A stretch of DNA of 64,000 nucleotides from an uncultured Prevotellaceae bacterium (lineage in GTDB: Bacteria > Bacteroidota > Bacteroidia > Bacteroidales > Muribaculaceae). Position numbers and translations under genes: made by a program. Below the pieces are notes generated by a model, which saw only the letters and a list, made by a program, of their open reading frames with translations, was not told the DNA's origin and ran no database searches. Location of the stretch: positions 58,098 through 122,097 of the forward strand of contig CALGGO010000099.1 in the NCBI GenBank assembly GCA_937916085.1. Direction: 5' to 3'. This document shows positions 18,404-26,311 of the stretch, piece by piece. Each line of letters begins with the position of its first letter. The first letter of the stretch is position 1.

Positions 18404-19558
18404 ATGGCAAAAAGTAAAGAGCCGATACGGCTGCGCAAACGCAAACTGAAAGATGGCACCTACTCCCTTTATCTCGACATCTACATCGAGGGGGAGCGTA
18501 GTTATGAATATCTGAAACTATACCTCTTGCCGGGAACGAGCAAAGAGGTGCGAGCGAAGAACAAAGAAACAATGCTACTCGCCGAGGCGGTAAAATCCAA
18601 GCGAATAGTCGAGTTTCAAAATGGGCGGTTCTCGTTCAAGAAACCTACTTATGAGAAGATCAAGTTCTTTGATTATTACAAGGCTTTATCAGAACAGAAG
18701 AAACAAGAAAATCCAAAACGGCAGAATTGGGGAGATTGGTATTCCAACATGAAGCACATGGAGAAGTATGAGACGAACCATGCCATACTACTGCGTGACA
18801 TAGACGTGAAATGGGTAGAGGGTTATAAAACCTACCTGCTTACCAAATCGACTGCTTTCGGCTCTCGATACATGAAAAGCTATGGAGACCGCCACTTGTC
18901 GCAAAACTCCGCACAGACCTATTTCAGAAAACTGCGTGCGTGCCTGAATAAAGCGTTTGAGGACGGATTGATTGATGAGAACCCCTGCCGACGTGTCGAG
19001 AGCATCAAGGGCAAAGAGGGAACGAGAATGTATCTCACCCTTGAAGAAGTTAGACTGCTGGCGGCAACGCCATGCCGATACCCCGACATTAAGAGGTCGT
19101 TTCTGTTCTCATGCCTAACAGGTCTGCGCAAGAGCGACATTGAGAAGCTTGTTTGGGGAGAGATACACAAGCAGGGAGATTATACACGCATCATCTTCAC
19201 ACAGAAGAAGACGGGTGGTCTTGAATATCTCGACATATCGCCAGAAGCAGAAAAACTGCTTGGGGAGCGAGGAAAAGAGTCCGACTTGGTTTTCCCTTTT
19301 ATGCACTCCATTTCGCTCATAGAGGACACTCTAAAAAGCTGGACCACCGAAGCAGGCATCAAGAAACACATCACATTCCACTGCGGCAGACACACATTTG
19401 CCACTCTCATGCTTGACTTGGGTACAGACCTATTCACAGTGAGCAAGCTGCTCGGACATCGAGACGTCAAGACCACACAGATATATGCCAAGATACTCGA
19501 CAAGAACAAGCAAGAAGCGGTGTCGAAGATACCGAAGATTGATATAGGAGAAAAATGA
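18404..19558 (+). CDS. int: tyrosine site-specific integrase of the prophage
   Basis: 384 residues from the ATG at 18404, which begins a typical basic N-terminus (AKSKEPIRLRKRKLKDGTYS); the frame extends 15 codons upstream without support. It has an arm-type DNA-binding domain, a SAM-like core-binding domain (about 100-200) and a catalytic domain: Arg in CLTGLRKSD (about 240), HxxR in FHCGRHTFA (about 324-327), LGHRDVKTTQIYAKI with His about 351 and nucleophile Tyr about 360. It belongs to the Bacteroidetes phage/conjugative-element integrase group. Its position right after mnmE marks the left prophage end. Confidence 0.95.
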   Translation: MAKSKEPIRLRKRKLKDGTYSLYLDIYIEGERSYEYLKLYLLPGTSKEVRAKNKETMLLAEAVKSKRIVEFQNGRFSFKKPTYEKIKFFDYYKALSEQKKQENPKRQNWGDWYSNMKHMEKYETNHAILLRDIDVKWVEGYKTYLLTKSTAFGSRYMKSYGDRHLSQNSAQTYFRKLRACLNKAFEDGLIDENPCRRVESIKGKEGTRMYLTLEEVRLLAATPCRYPDIKRSFLFSCLTGLRKSDIEKLVWGEIHKQGDYTRIIFTQKKTGGLEYLDISPEAEKLLGERGKESDLVFPFMHSISLIEDTLKSWTTEAGIKKHITFHCGRHTFATLMLDLGTDLFTVSKLLGHRDVKTTQIYAKILDKNKQEAVSKIPKIDIGEK

Positions 19559-19607
19559 CTATATAAATATAGTCCAGATATGCCGAGAGAAAAAAGTGAG
19601 CGTTTAA

Positions 19608-19639
19608 TTTGGTGGTTTGCAGAATATTATATAATTTTG
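19608..19639 (+). promoter_or_regulatory. Bacteroidetes promoter for the leader RNA and the 89-residue ORF
   Basis: TTTG at 19608-19611, a 20-bp spacer, then TAATTTTG at 19632-19639: a full consensus match. Transcription would start near 19646, exactly where the 14-bp repeat CCTAAACAAATAAG (19645-19658) begins. Confidence 0.75.
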
Positions 19640-19645
19640 CAGAAC

Positions 19646-19775
19646 CTAAACAAATAAGCGACCGCATGACAAGCGGATGACGACAACACAAACCGCCCTT
19701 TGTAAGGTGGTGGCAGCGGAAACGCCCACACGGCTTCTTATTTGGCCTAGGACACCTACGCAAAGGGCTTTTCTT
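19646..19775 (+). ncRNA. structured leader RNA or sRNA candidate with a 34-codon ORF inside
   Basis: Starts at a consensus promoter. A CCGC/GCGG hairpin is followed by a long closing stem: GCCCTTTG with CAAAGGGC, continued by AGGTG with CACCT. It encloses a hairpin GTGG-CA-GCG-GAAA-CGC-CCAC with a GNRA tetraloop, and ends in TTTTCTTT, terminator-like. The 14-bp repeat CCTAAACAAATAAG stands at its 5' end and again at 19777-19790 just before the next start codon. An overlapping ORF (19677-19781, 34 codons, begins MTTTQTALCKVVAAETPTR, ends RAFLS) could be a leader peptide. It could be a trans-acting sRNA or an attenuator of the 89-residue gene. I do not recognise a named RNA family. Confidence 0.5.
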
Positions 19776-19792
19776 TCCTAAACAAATAAGAT

Positions 19793-20062
19793 ATGTTAGA
19801 AATTGATTTAACAAAAAAACAAGTGAAGTGTTCAACCGCCGTAGTGTTTCTCCTCGAGGTTATGCAGAAATCCGTTAACGCCCATGAAAATGTGGTTGTA
19901 GCCCTTGATGAGGTATGGGGAGCACTATCCACTAATTGGCAAGAAGAGTTGCAGGCATCTTTCGACATCTACATGAGTTCGATTGAGCGAGCACTATCTG
20001 CCGCTATCCGTGAGGATATGATGACTTACCAACCTACATTAGGCCTCGTTAAAATGAGGTAG
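19793..20062 (+). CDS. hypothetical phage protein behind the structured leader
   Basis: 89 residues, mostly helical by composition, with no signal peptide or membrane segment. No family recognised. It starts three bases after the second CCTAAACAAATAAG repeat and is closed by a strong terminator at 20101, so with the leader it forms a short monocistronic unit next to the integrase, a typical position for genes expressed in the lysogen. Function unknown. Confidence 0.6.
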   Translation: MLEIDLTKKQVKCSTAVVFLLEVMQKSVNAHENVVVALDEVWGALSTNWQEELQASFDIYMSSIERALSAAIREDMMTYQPTLGLVKMR

Positions 20063-20100
20063 GTCTGCCACACTACGCCACGCAATTACTGAATCAGTTA

Positions 20101-20129
20101 CCACCGCTATATTCGAGCGGTGGTTTTTT
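20101..20129 (+). terminator. rho-independent terminator
   Basis: Perfect 8-bp stem CCACCGCT/AGCGGTGG (20101-20108, 20116-20123) with a 7-nt loop, followed by six T. It ends the plus-strand unit, facing the leftward lysogeny operon that stops at 20128. Confidence 0.9.
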
Positions 20130-20361
20130 ATTTCTTCCGCTTGGGGTGAGTCTTGCGGCTAATATCATAGTCATACCGATGTGGGTATTTAGCCACCTTT
20201 TGCGCCAACGCCATATCTTTCAATCGCTGGAGTGTTCCAAGGGGTATAGAAACCTTGATATTGCCATACTTGATTCGTTTAGCGGTCAAGTCAGTAAAGG
20301 TTTCAAAACCGATGTAATCTTGATATATCAATAATTCGTCGATATAGACCCACTCTTTCAT
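20128..20361 (-). CDS. hypothetical protein, last gene of the lysogeny operon
   Basis: 77 residues, basic C-terminus (RKTHPKRKK), no recognised family. Its start overlaps the end of the membrane protein gene by 4 bp (ATGA), so translation is probably coupled. Membership of the repressor operon suggests expression in the lysogen. Confidence 0.6.
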   Translation of the reverse strand: MKEWVYIDELLIYQDYIGFETFTDLTAKRIKYGNIKVSIPLGTLQRLKDMALAQKVAKYPHRYDYDISRKTHPKRKK

Positions 20362-20579
20362 TTCTTGTCGAGATACTTTTGCGCTGCTCTGACTACCACA
20401 TTAAAGCCAGCACAGAACACGCCACCTAATATTAATAATATAGCGACCAAAGAAGCTATCTCCCAAAAACGCTCCAGGGCCTCTCCACAGAGCAAAAGTA
20501 GAATCACTCCGAGAGCGACCATGACGATTGGCAGCACCGAGAGAATCTTCACGAATAATCTATTTATGCTCTCCATCAC
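20358..20579 (-). CDS. small membrane protein in the lysogeny operon
   Basis: 73 residues with two transmembrane helices (about 12-31 and 41-60) and a basic tail. It overlaps the repressor gene stop by 4 bp and the next gene start by 4 bp. Small membrane proteins made with the repressor are often superinfection-exclusion proteins; that role is inference from position only. Confidence 0.65.
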   Translation of the reverse strand: MMESINRLFVKILSVLPIVMVALGVILLLLCGEALERFWEIASLVAILLILGGVFCAGFNVVVRAAQKYLDKK

Positions 20580-20992
20580 TGCAAGCCGTTTACTCGTTCA
20601 ACGATATTCAGCAAGCGGTCAACCTGCTCTTGTGCCTTGGCGGTGAGCTTGCGTTGTTCCGCTATCTCGTTTAGAGCCATTTCGAGAGCCGAGGGAGTGC
20701 TCTCAATGCTCATGTTGTGTCCAGCATAGGCCGTGTTGTTCGAGCCATCCACGCTCTGATTAATCGCTCCAGTGTTTATCATCTCACCTGCGCCAGTGAT
20801 TAACCAATCAATGTTCAAATCGGGGTAAACCTCTTTAATCTTCTGGATCTTCTCGGGAGACATACCACGTCTAATGTTCATCACGAATGAGTTCGACACG
20901 CCCACTGCGGCAGCGAACTGACTTTTGTTAATGTGCTTGAATTTGAGAAACGCTATCAGTCGTTCTCTCACACCTTCTTGTTGCTCAATCAT
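20576..20992 (-). CDS. CI-like phage repressor (XRE-type HTH plus coiled-coil tail)
   Basis: 138 residues. The N-terminal HTH (about 8-60: NKSQFAAAVGVSNSFVMNI is the recognition region) and the phrase PDLNIDWLITGAGEMINTG are typical of Bacteroides phage repressors. The C-terminal 45 residues (LEMALNEIAEQRKL ... VDRLLNIVERV) form a heptad-like coil, probably for oligomerisation, in place of a LexA-like peptidase, so induction would not go through self-cleavage. It is divergent from the early gene at 21177, with operator-like repeats between. Confidence 0.85.
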   Translation of the reverse strand: MIEQQEGVRERLIAFLKFKHINKSQFAAAVGVSNSFVMNIRRGMSPEKIQKIKEVYPDLNIDWLITGAGEMINTGAINQSVDGSNNTAYAGHNMSIESTPSALEMALNEIAEQRKLTAKAQEQVDRLLNIVERVNGLQ

Positions 20993-21176
20993 AACCGTTA
21001 ATTTTTCTTAAATATTCATAGCGTTTCTTCGATAAACCAAAGAAATGCTATATCTTTGTGCTCACAAAGCGAGGCAAAACTCGCAGCGCAATGCGCAACG
21101 CAAGGTTGAATATTGCGCCACAAAAGTACAACAAGTTTTTTAATTAACAGCATTTATTCACTAAAAATTTAGCAAA
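20993..21176 (+). promoter_or_regulatory. lysogeny switch region with operator-like repeats and early promoter
   Basis: TATCTTTG at 21051-21058 is a consensus -7 box for the rightward early operon. An inverted repeat AGCGTTTCTT (21020-21029) / AAGAAATGCT (21040-21049, one mismatch) covers the -33 zone and is the best repressor operator candidate. Downstream lie hairpins GCGAG/CTCGC (about 21067-21081) and GCGCAAT/ATTGCGC (about 21083-21117), giving a structured leader of about 110 nt. Confidence 0.6.
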
Positions 21177-21410
21177 ATGGCGACATTTTCTGAAATTTAT
21201 GAGCAATTGCCGAAGCGACCTACCGCTCCAACGGAGCGCACGAAGTTCATTCGGCGTATTGCTGATGCCACTAAACGCAGTGACCAAACTGTGAGGATGT
21301 GGCTATCGGGGCGCCAGCGACCAGACGCGCTGACGCAGTCAGTAATCGCAAAGGTTCTCAAAGTTCCTGCGAGCGAATTGTTTCCTATCGAGGAGAAAGG
21401 AGAGGATTGA
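21177..21410 (+). CDS. small HTH regulator, Cro-like position
   Basis: 77 residues with an HTH: TKFIRRIADATKRSDQTVRM followed by WLSGRQRPDALTQSVIAKVL. It is the first gene of the rightward early operon and divergent from the repressor, the place of Cro in lambdoid phages. It is shorter than the repressor and lacks the coiled-coil tail. Role inferred from position and HTH pattern. Confidence 0.7.
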   Translation: MATFSEIYEQLPKRPTAPTERTKFIRRIADATKRSDQTVRMWLSGRQRPDALTQSVIAKVLKVPASELFPIEEKGED

Positions 21411-21413
21411 CCT

Positions 21414-21623
21414 ATGAAGCAGATCTTCTCATGGATTGATGCCAAGCAAAGACGTGACGGACTGATGATGTTCTCGGTTCTGGCCATCGTAAACCTTATC
21501 GAGTTTTTCACTTTTTGGTCTTGGTTACATGGCGCAATCGCCGTGTTCTGTGTGGTACTCGTAGCCGTATTGTACGAGGGCGGTAAATTTTTGACGACGG
21601 AAGAGAAAGAAGATGGACAATGA
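21414..21623 (+). CDS. small membrane protein
   Basis: 69 residues with two hydrophobic segments (about 18-34 and 37-53) and a charged tail TTEEKEDGQ. It starts 3 bp after the HTH gene and overlaps the next gene by 11 bp. Family not recognised; an early membrane protein of unknown role. Confidence 0.6.
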   Translation: MKQIFSWIDAKQRRDGLMMFSVLAIVNLIEFFTFWSWLHGAIAVFCVVLVAVLYEGGKFLTTEEKEDGQ

Positions 21624-21900
21624 GACCAGCATCAGCGCACAATTGAACGAGTTGAAACGACTCGTTCTCATGGGGGCAAAGAATGTTCTCAATGTCGAGG
21701 ACCTATGTCTGCTACTCGGCACTACACGGGCAAACGTGTATCGCATGACCAGCGAGAGGCGGATTCCATTCTACAAGCCACTTCGTGGCAAGATTTATTT
21801 CAAGCGTGATGAAATCGAGGCGTGGATGCTCCGAAACCGCTCTGCAAGCCTTGATGAAATCCAAAGTGACGCAGAAATGTATTGTATAACTCACAATTAA
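21613..21900 (+). CDS. excisionase-like MerR/HTH_17 protein
   Basis: 95 residues. The core LNVEDLCLLLGTTRANVYRM then IPFYKPLRGKIYFKRDEIEAW is the winged HTH of excisionases (HTH_17), which bend DNA at att sites and steer the integrase toward excision. It also resembles helix-turn-helix proteins of conjugative elements. Close packing in the early operon fits expression on induction. Confidence 0.8.
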   Translation: MDNETSISAQLNELKRLVLMGAKNVLNVEDLCLLLGTTRANVYRMTSERRIPFYKPLRGKIYFKRDEIEAWMLRNRSASLDEIQSDAEMYCITHN

Positions 21901-21905
21901 ACGCA

Positions 21906-23882
21906 ATGAAGAATATCATCATTAAACGGCTCTCCATTGTCAACTTCAAGGGTATCAGAAACCTTGACATTGACTTCTATGGATTGGAGACCAAAATCAG
22001 AGGTGCTAACGGCACTGGAAAAACAACTATCTTCGATGCGTTCACTTGGCTACTTTTCGGAAAGGATTCCAAGGACCGCACAAAGTTCAACCTAAAGACC
22101 CTCGATGCGAGTGGTGAGGTGATTCCGCAAATCCCTCACGAGGTCAGCGCAACGCTAAATGTGGACGGAGAAACAATCTCTCTCCGCCGATGCTGGACCG
22201 AGATATGGACTAACCGCCGAGGGAGCAGCGAGCAGGAGTTCTCGCATAACGAGGGAGAGCGATACTACAACGACGTGCCTTGCAGCGACAAGGAGTTCAA
22301 GGAGAAGATAGACGCTATCTGCACCGAGAGCCGCTTCCGTGAACTTACCAATCCTTTCTATTTCACATCGCAGTCAAAGGAGTATCAGCGCAACGCTCTA
22401 CTCGCTATGGTTGGAGATTTGAGCATCGAAGAGATTGTAGCGACCGACCCGAAGGCTCTCGGCAAGATTCTCGACAAGCTTTCCGGCAAGACTCTTGACG
22501 AGTTTGAGAGAGAGGTGGCGTTTCACAAGAAGCGTATCAAGGCAGCTATCGCCGATTTAGAGCCACGCTTAGATGAGAAAAAGCGTGACCTATCTGCACT
22601 ATCGGTAGAAGATTGGAGCGCATTGGAGACCGCTCTAAACGAGCGCAAGAGCCAAATCGCAGATATAGATGCGCAGATAGCTGACAGAAGCAAGGCTTAT
22701 GAAGCTGCTGCCGCCGAGCGCTCCAACATCGCAAAAGAGATTGCACAACTCCAATCGCAGTATGACCAACGCCAGTTGTCATTGAAACAAGAACTGCTGG
22801 CTGATTACCGCAAGGCTCTCTCCGACTACCAAGATACTTGTCGAGAGATAGACAATATCAATGCAGATACCGCTTCGGTGCAGCGCACTCTCGAAAGCCG
22901 ACGACTTAATAATCAGTATCTCATTCGAGAAGCGGAAGCCGAGCGGGAGAAACTGACAAGCCAGAGAGAGAAGCTACTTAACGAGTATTACTCTCTCATG
23001 AACTCCACATTCGACGAGAACGAGGCGGTCTGTCCTACTTGCCACCGCCCATATGAGACCGCCGAGCGTGACCGCATGGAGCTGACATTTATCGAGAGCC
23101 GCAATAAGGCTATCGAGAGCAACAAGGAAAAAGGCAAGCAGATAAAGGTAAACATCGTAGCGATTGATGAGCGCATAGCTGGCTATAACTCCGAGATAGA
23201 GCAGACGCAGTCCAACATCGCTAATCTCCAGTTCAAGAGCAAAGAAAATCTTGTAGCGCCTACCATGCCTAACATCAGTACGCAGCTTGCCGATGATGCC
23301 CAATCTCTCCACATCGAGCAACAGATTGCCGAACTCCGAGAGAAGCTTGCGCAAGAGGTGAGACCAGCCGACACGTCAGAACTCGCAAGACGGAAACAAG
23401 CCATCAACGACGAGATTATTTCTCTCAATTCAAGGCTCTCTGTGAGAGCACAAATCACACGAATAGAGGAGAGGGTGTCTGAACTGGAAACCGCTCTCAC
23501 AGCGAACCGCAGCGAGCTTGAAGAAGATAATCTCATGGAATTGCTCATCTTCAACATTAACAAGGCTCGAATGGACTTGCTGGAAGCGAGAATCAACGCC
23601 ATGTTCAAGTACGTCAAATTCCGTATGTACAACCGACTCAACAATGGCGAACTTGCAGAGACATGCGAATGTATGATTGACGGAGTTCCTTACTCTGACC
23701 TTAACAGTGCGGCAAAAATCAATGCCGGACTCGACATCATCAATGCCATTTGCAGGGTGTATGACATGTGCGCCCCAATATTCATCGACAACAGAGAGAG
23801 CGTAACGAGCATTATCTCTACCGATGCGCAAGTAATAAGCTTAATCGTCGATGCCGACTGCAACGCTCTCGACATCGATTAA
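21906..23882 (+). CDS. SbcC/Rad50-like SMC ATPase
   Basis: 658 residues from the ATG at 21906, which gives the canonical start (IIIKRLSIVNFKGIRNLDID); eight upstream codons are in frame but unlikely. Walker A GANGTGKTT (about 36-44), long coiled coils, zinc-hook CPTCH in the middle (C376, C379) and a C-terminal Walker B-like APIFIDNRESV. SbcC/Rad50 ATPases work with an SbcD/Mre11 nuclease, but no such nuclease is encoded nearby. RecT and an MBL-fold protein follow instead. Likely acts in phage DNA end processing. Confidence 0.9.
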   Translation: MKNIIIKRLSIVNFKGIRNLDIDFYGLETKIRGANGTGKTTIFDAFTWLLFGKDSKDRTKFNLKTLDASGEVIPQIPHEVSATLNVDGETISLRRCWTEIWTNRRGSSEQEFSHNEGERYYNDVPCSDKEFKEKIDAICTESRFRELTNPFYFTSQSKEYQRNALLAMVGDLSIEEIVATDPKALGKILDKLSGKTLDEFEREVAFHKKRIKAAIADLEPRLDEKKRDLSALSVEDWSALETALNERKSQIADIDAQIADRSKAYEAAAAERSNIAKEIAQLQSQYDQRQLSLKQELLADYRKALSDYQDTCREIDNINADTASVQRTLESRRLNNQYLIREAEAEREKLTSQREKLLNEYYSLMNSTFDENEAVCPTCHRPYETAERDRMELTFIESRNKAIESNKEKGKQIKVNIVAIDERIAGYNSEIEQTQSNIANLQFKSKENLVAPTMPNISTQLADDAQSLHIEQQIAELREKLAQEVRPADTSELARRKQAINDEIISLNSRLSVRAQITRIEERVSELETALTANRSELEEDNLMELLIFNINKARMDLLEARINAMFKYVKFRMYNRLNNGELAETCECMIDGVPYSDLNSAAKINAGLDIINAICRVYDMCAPIFIDNRESVTSIISTDAQVISLIVDADCNALDID

Positions 23883-23915
23883 TATAATTCATTCATCATT
23901 AAAATCAGTAAAACT

Positions 23916-24806
23916 ATGGCTGAAAAAGCGAAACAATCAGAACAGCCCAAGACGCAACAGATTGTCAAGTTTGACAATATCTCGGACCAAGTCTTGGCGA
24001 AGATCAACGCATTTACCCGTGACGGCGGGTTACTGCTCCCCGAGAACTACTCTGTGGCTAACAACATGAAATCGGCGTGGCTTGTATTGCAAGAAACCAC
24101 CGACCGCAACGGAAAGCTTGCTCTCGAAGTGTGTTCAAAAGCAAGCATCGCCAACGCTCTCTTCGACATGGTTCTCCAAGGCCTGTCGGTGAGTAAGAGC
24201 CAGGGGTATTTCATTGTGTATGGCAACAAGCTGGAGTTCCAACGCTCCTACTTCGGAACTGTGGCTCTCGCAAAAAGAAGCGGTGGCATAAAGACAGAGC
24301 CAGTAGCCAACGTAATCTACGAGGGTGACGATTTTATCTACACCATTGACCCCCAAACGGGTTACTACGCTATCGTCAAGCACGAGCAGAAACTACAGAA
24401 CATCGACGACAACAAAATCACTGGCGCCTACGCCATTGTCAAGTTGGCCGATGGCTCCACGCATGTAACTATCATGACTATCGCTCAAATCCGAGCCGCT
24501 TGGAATCAAGGAGCAACCAAAGGCAAGTCTCCCGCTCATCAGAACTTTGCAGGGGAGATGGCGAAGAAGACTGTTATCGGCAGAGCGTGCAAGATGGTTA
24601 TCAACTCCGCTGACGATGCTTGGCTCTATGAGGGCAAGCGTGACGAAATGGATGCCGATACCACTGCAGCTCAGCGTGACGCAGAGGTTATCTCCAGCGA
24701 GCAGGAGATTGCTCCCGACGAGGTGGAATACGAGGACGTTGTTCCAGAGCCAGCAGAGGTGCAGAACGAAGCAGAGAAACCAACCGAGAGCGACGAACCC
24801 TATTAA
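23916..24806 (+). CDS. recT: RecT-family single-strand annealing protein
   Basis: 296 residues. The RecT core runs from about residue 40 to 225, with LVLQETTDRNGKLALE, DMVLQGLSVSKSQGYFIVYG, LEFQRSYFGTVALAKR and AKKTVIGRACKMVINSADD all recognisable. It anneals complementary single strands during phage recombination and replication. An acidic C-terminal tail (about 240-296) ends SDEPY. It lies between the SbcC-like ATPase and the MBL-fold protein, its likely partners. Confidence 0.95.
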   Translation: MAEKAKQSEQPKTQQIVKFDNISDQVLAKINAFTRDGGLLLPENYSVANNMKSAWLVLQETTDRNGKLALEVCSKASIANALFDMVLQGLSVSKSQGYFIVYGNKLEFQRSYFGTVALAKRSGGIKTEPVANVIYEGDDFIYTIDPQTGYYAIVKHEQKLQNIDDNKITGAYAIVKLADGSTHVTIMTIAQIRAAWNQGATKGKSPAHQNFAGEMAKKTVIGRACKMVINSADDAWLYEGKRDEMDADTTAAQRDAEVISSEQEIAPDEVEYEDVVPEPAEVQNEAEKPTESDEPY

Positions 24807-24819
24807 TTTTCTTTCTGCC

Positions 24820-25560
24820 ATGAGATTACGGGTGCTTGGAAGCAGCAGCGAGGGCAACTGCTATCTATTAGAGAGCCGCAGCGGCGTTTTGATAGTCGAA
24901 GCAGGTGTTCCTATCTCTGTAATGAGAAAATCGCTGGAAAACGGGTTTAATCGTGTTTTAGGGGTAATCGTTACCCACAGACATGGTGACCACGCCAAGA
25001 GCGTCAAAGACCTGCTGTCTTCCGGCATCCGTGTTCTCGCACCGCACGACGTGTTTATCTCGATTGATGCAGACCAAGACCCCTGCGCCAAGCCTATCAG
25101 TGCGGGCAAGGGGTATCGACTTGGGGAGTTCCAGGTTGTGCCTTTCGAGGTAAAGCACGATGTGCCGTGTGTCGGCTATATCATCATTCATCCCGAAATG
25201 GGGCGGTTGCTCTTTGTCACAGACACAATGACAATCTCCCAACGGATGCCGAGACACCTCTCGCAGATCATGATTGAGACTAACTATGCCGATGATATTC
25301 TGGAGCGCAACATCGAGAGTGGGGCGATGCCTATAGCCATGCGCAAGCGGTTAATGTTCTCGCACATGGAGCTCGGTACCGCCAAGCGGTTGCTCTCACG
25401 AATGGATTTGAGCGAGGTCTGCAACATTGTTCTGATACACCTTTCCTCGTCTAACAGCGACGAGGAAAGGTTTGTTCGAGAGGTGGCGGTACAGACGGGA
25501 AAAATGGTATATGCCGCCGATGAGGGCAGAGAGTTCGAGTTATCATTAGAACCATATTAA
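24820..25560 (+). CDS. MBL-fold (YycJ/WalJ-like) hydrolase, likely exonuclease partner of RecT
   Basis: 246 residues from the ATG at 24820; the frame runs further up over recT but the fold starts here (RLRVLGSSSEGNCYLLES). The metal motif is THRHGDHA (about 52-59). Further ligands are suggested by VTDT (about 135-138), SHMELGT and LIHLSSSNSD. This order is that of YycJ/WalJ proteins, for which 5'-3' double-strand exonuclease activity has been reported. A 5'-3' exonuclease is what a RecT system needs, so I infer that role; other MBL functions are possible. The C-terminus ends SLEPY. Confidence 0.8.
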   Translation: MRLRVLGSSSEGNCYLLESRSGVLIVEAGVPISVMRKSLENGFNRVLGVIVTHRHGDHAKSVKDLLSSGIRVLAPHDVFISIDADQDPCAKPISAGKGYRLGEFQVVPFEVKHDVPCVGYIIIHPEMGRLLFVTDTMTISQRMPRHLSQIMIETNYADDILERNIESGAMPIAMRKRLMFSHMELGTAKRLLSRMDLSEVCNIVLIHLSSSNSDEERFVREVAVQTGKMVYAADEGREFELSLEPY

Positions 25561-25564
25561 GCCA

Positions 25565-26311
25565 ATGGAACGATGGGTAAAGTTATACGAAAGCATTCTC
25601 GAATGGAAATGGAACAAAGACCCTGCAATGATGGCTCTATGGCCAAGGTTGTTGGTGATGGCTCAATATCGAGATAGGGAGTATCAGGACACGACCATAA
25701 AGCGTGGTCAAGTGGTAACGAGCATTCGCAAGCTTGCCGAGGAGAGTGGACTTAGTGTGCGAACAGTGAGGACTTGTTTAGAGCGTCTGGAAGCGACACA
25801 CCAAATAACACGCCAACCGACACACCACTCAACGCTCATAACTATCTGTAATTATGATAAATATCAAGATAAAAAATCACAGAGCGACACACAAAACGAC
25901 ACACAAAGCGACAAGCAAACGACACACCAAATAAGTAGAAAGAAAGAATATATATATAATTCAACAAACGTAGATAACGTGCGTGCGCGAGAGAGAGAAG
26001 CATTTGAAAGATTTTTTGAGGGACAGATATATGCCGAGCAATTCTGCATGAACGAGGGTATCAACCTCGAAACCTGCAAGCGTCTTGGAGAAGAAGTCCT
26101 CGCTCTGTGGGAATATACAGACGAGAAACACAATGACCAATTAGACCTCAAAAACATCAAGCTACACTTCATCAGCACTCTGCGTATCAAAATCGGAATC
26201 TATAAGCAAAAACAGAAAGAAAATGAAGAAGTTTCAACCGACAGAAATACTCGACGTCGGGGCGCTGACACAACGGCTACTCGCACAGAAGATTATGAGG
26301 ACTCGTTTTAG
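25565..26311 (+). CDS. DnaD-like phage replication protein
   Basis: 248 residues. An N-terminal winged-helix region (WVKLYESILEWKWNKDPAMM; TIKRGQVVTSIRKLAEESGL, then VRTVRTCLERLE) is typical of phage replisome organisers. A Gln/Thr-rich linker with repeated SDTQND/TTHQ units follows, then a helical C-terminal domain. It overlaps the helicase-loader gene by 89 bp, and that pair (DnaD-like organiser plus DnaC-like loader) is the usual phage set for placing the host DnaB helicase at the phage origin. No origin repeats were recognised. Confidence 0.75.
   Translation: MERWVKLYESILEWKWNKDPAMMALWPRLLVMAQYRDREYQDTTIKRGQVVTSIRKLAEESGLSVRTVRTCLERLEATHQITRQPTHHSTLITICNYDKYQDKKSQSDTQNDTQSDKQTTHQISRKKEYIYNSTNVDNVRAREREAFERFFEGQIYAEQFCMNEGINLETCKRLGEEVLALWEYTDEKHNDQLDLKNIKLHFISTLRIKIGIYKQKQKENEEVSTDRNTRRRGADTTATRTEDYEDSF

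Noticed and set aside
22974..23354. Minus-strand frames within the SbcC-like gene
   Set aside because: Shadows; no motif, opposite to a well-supported coiled-coil ATPase.
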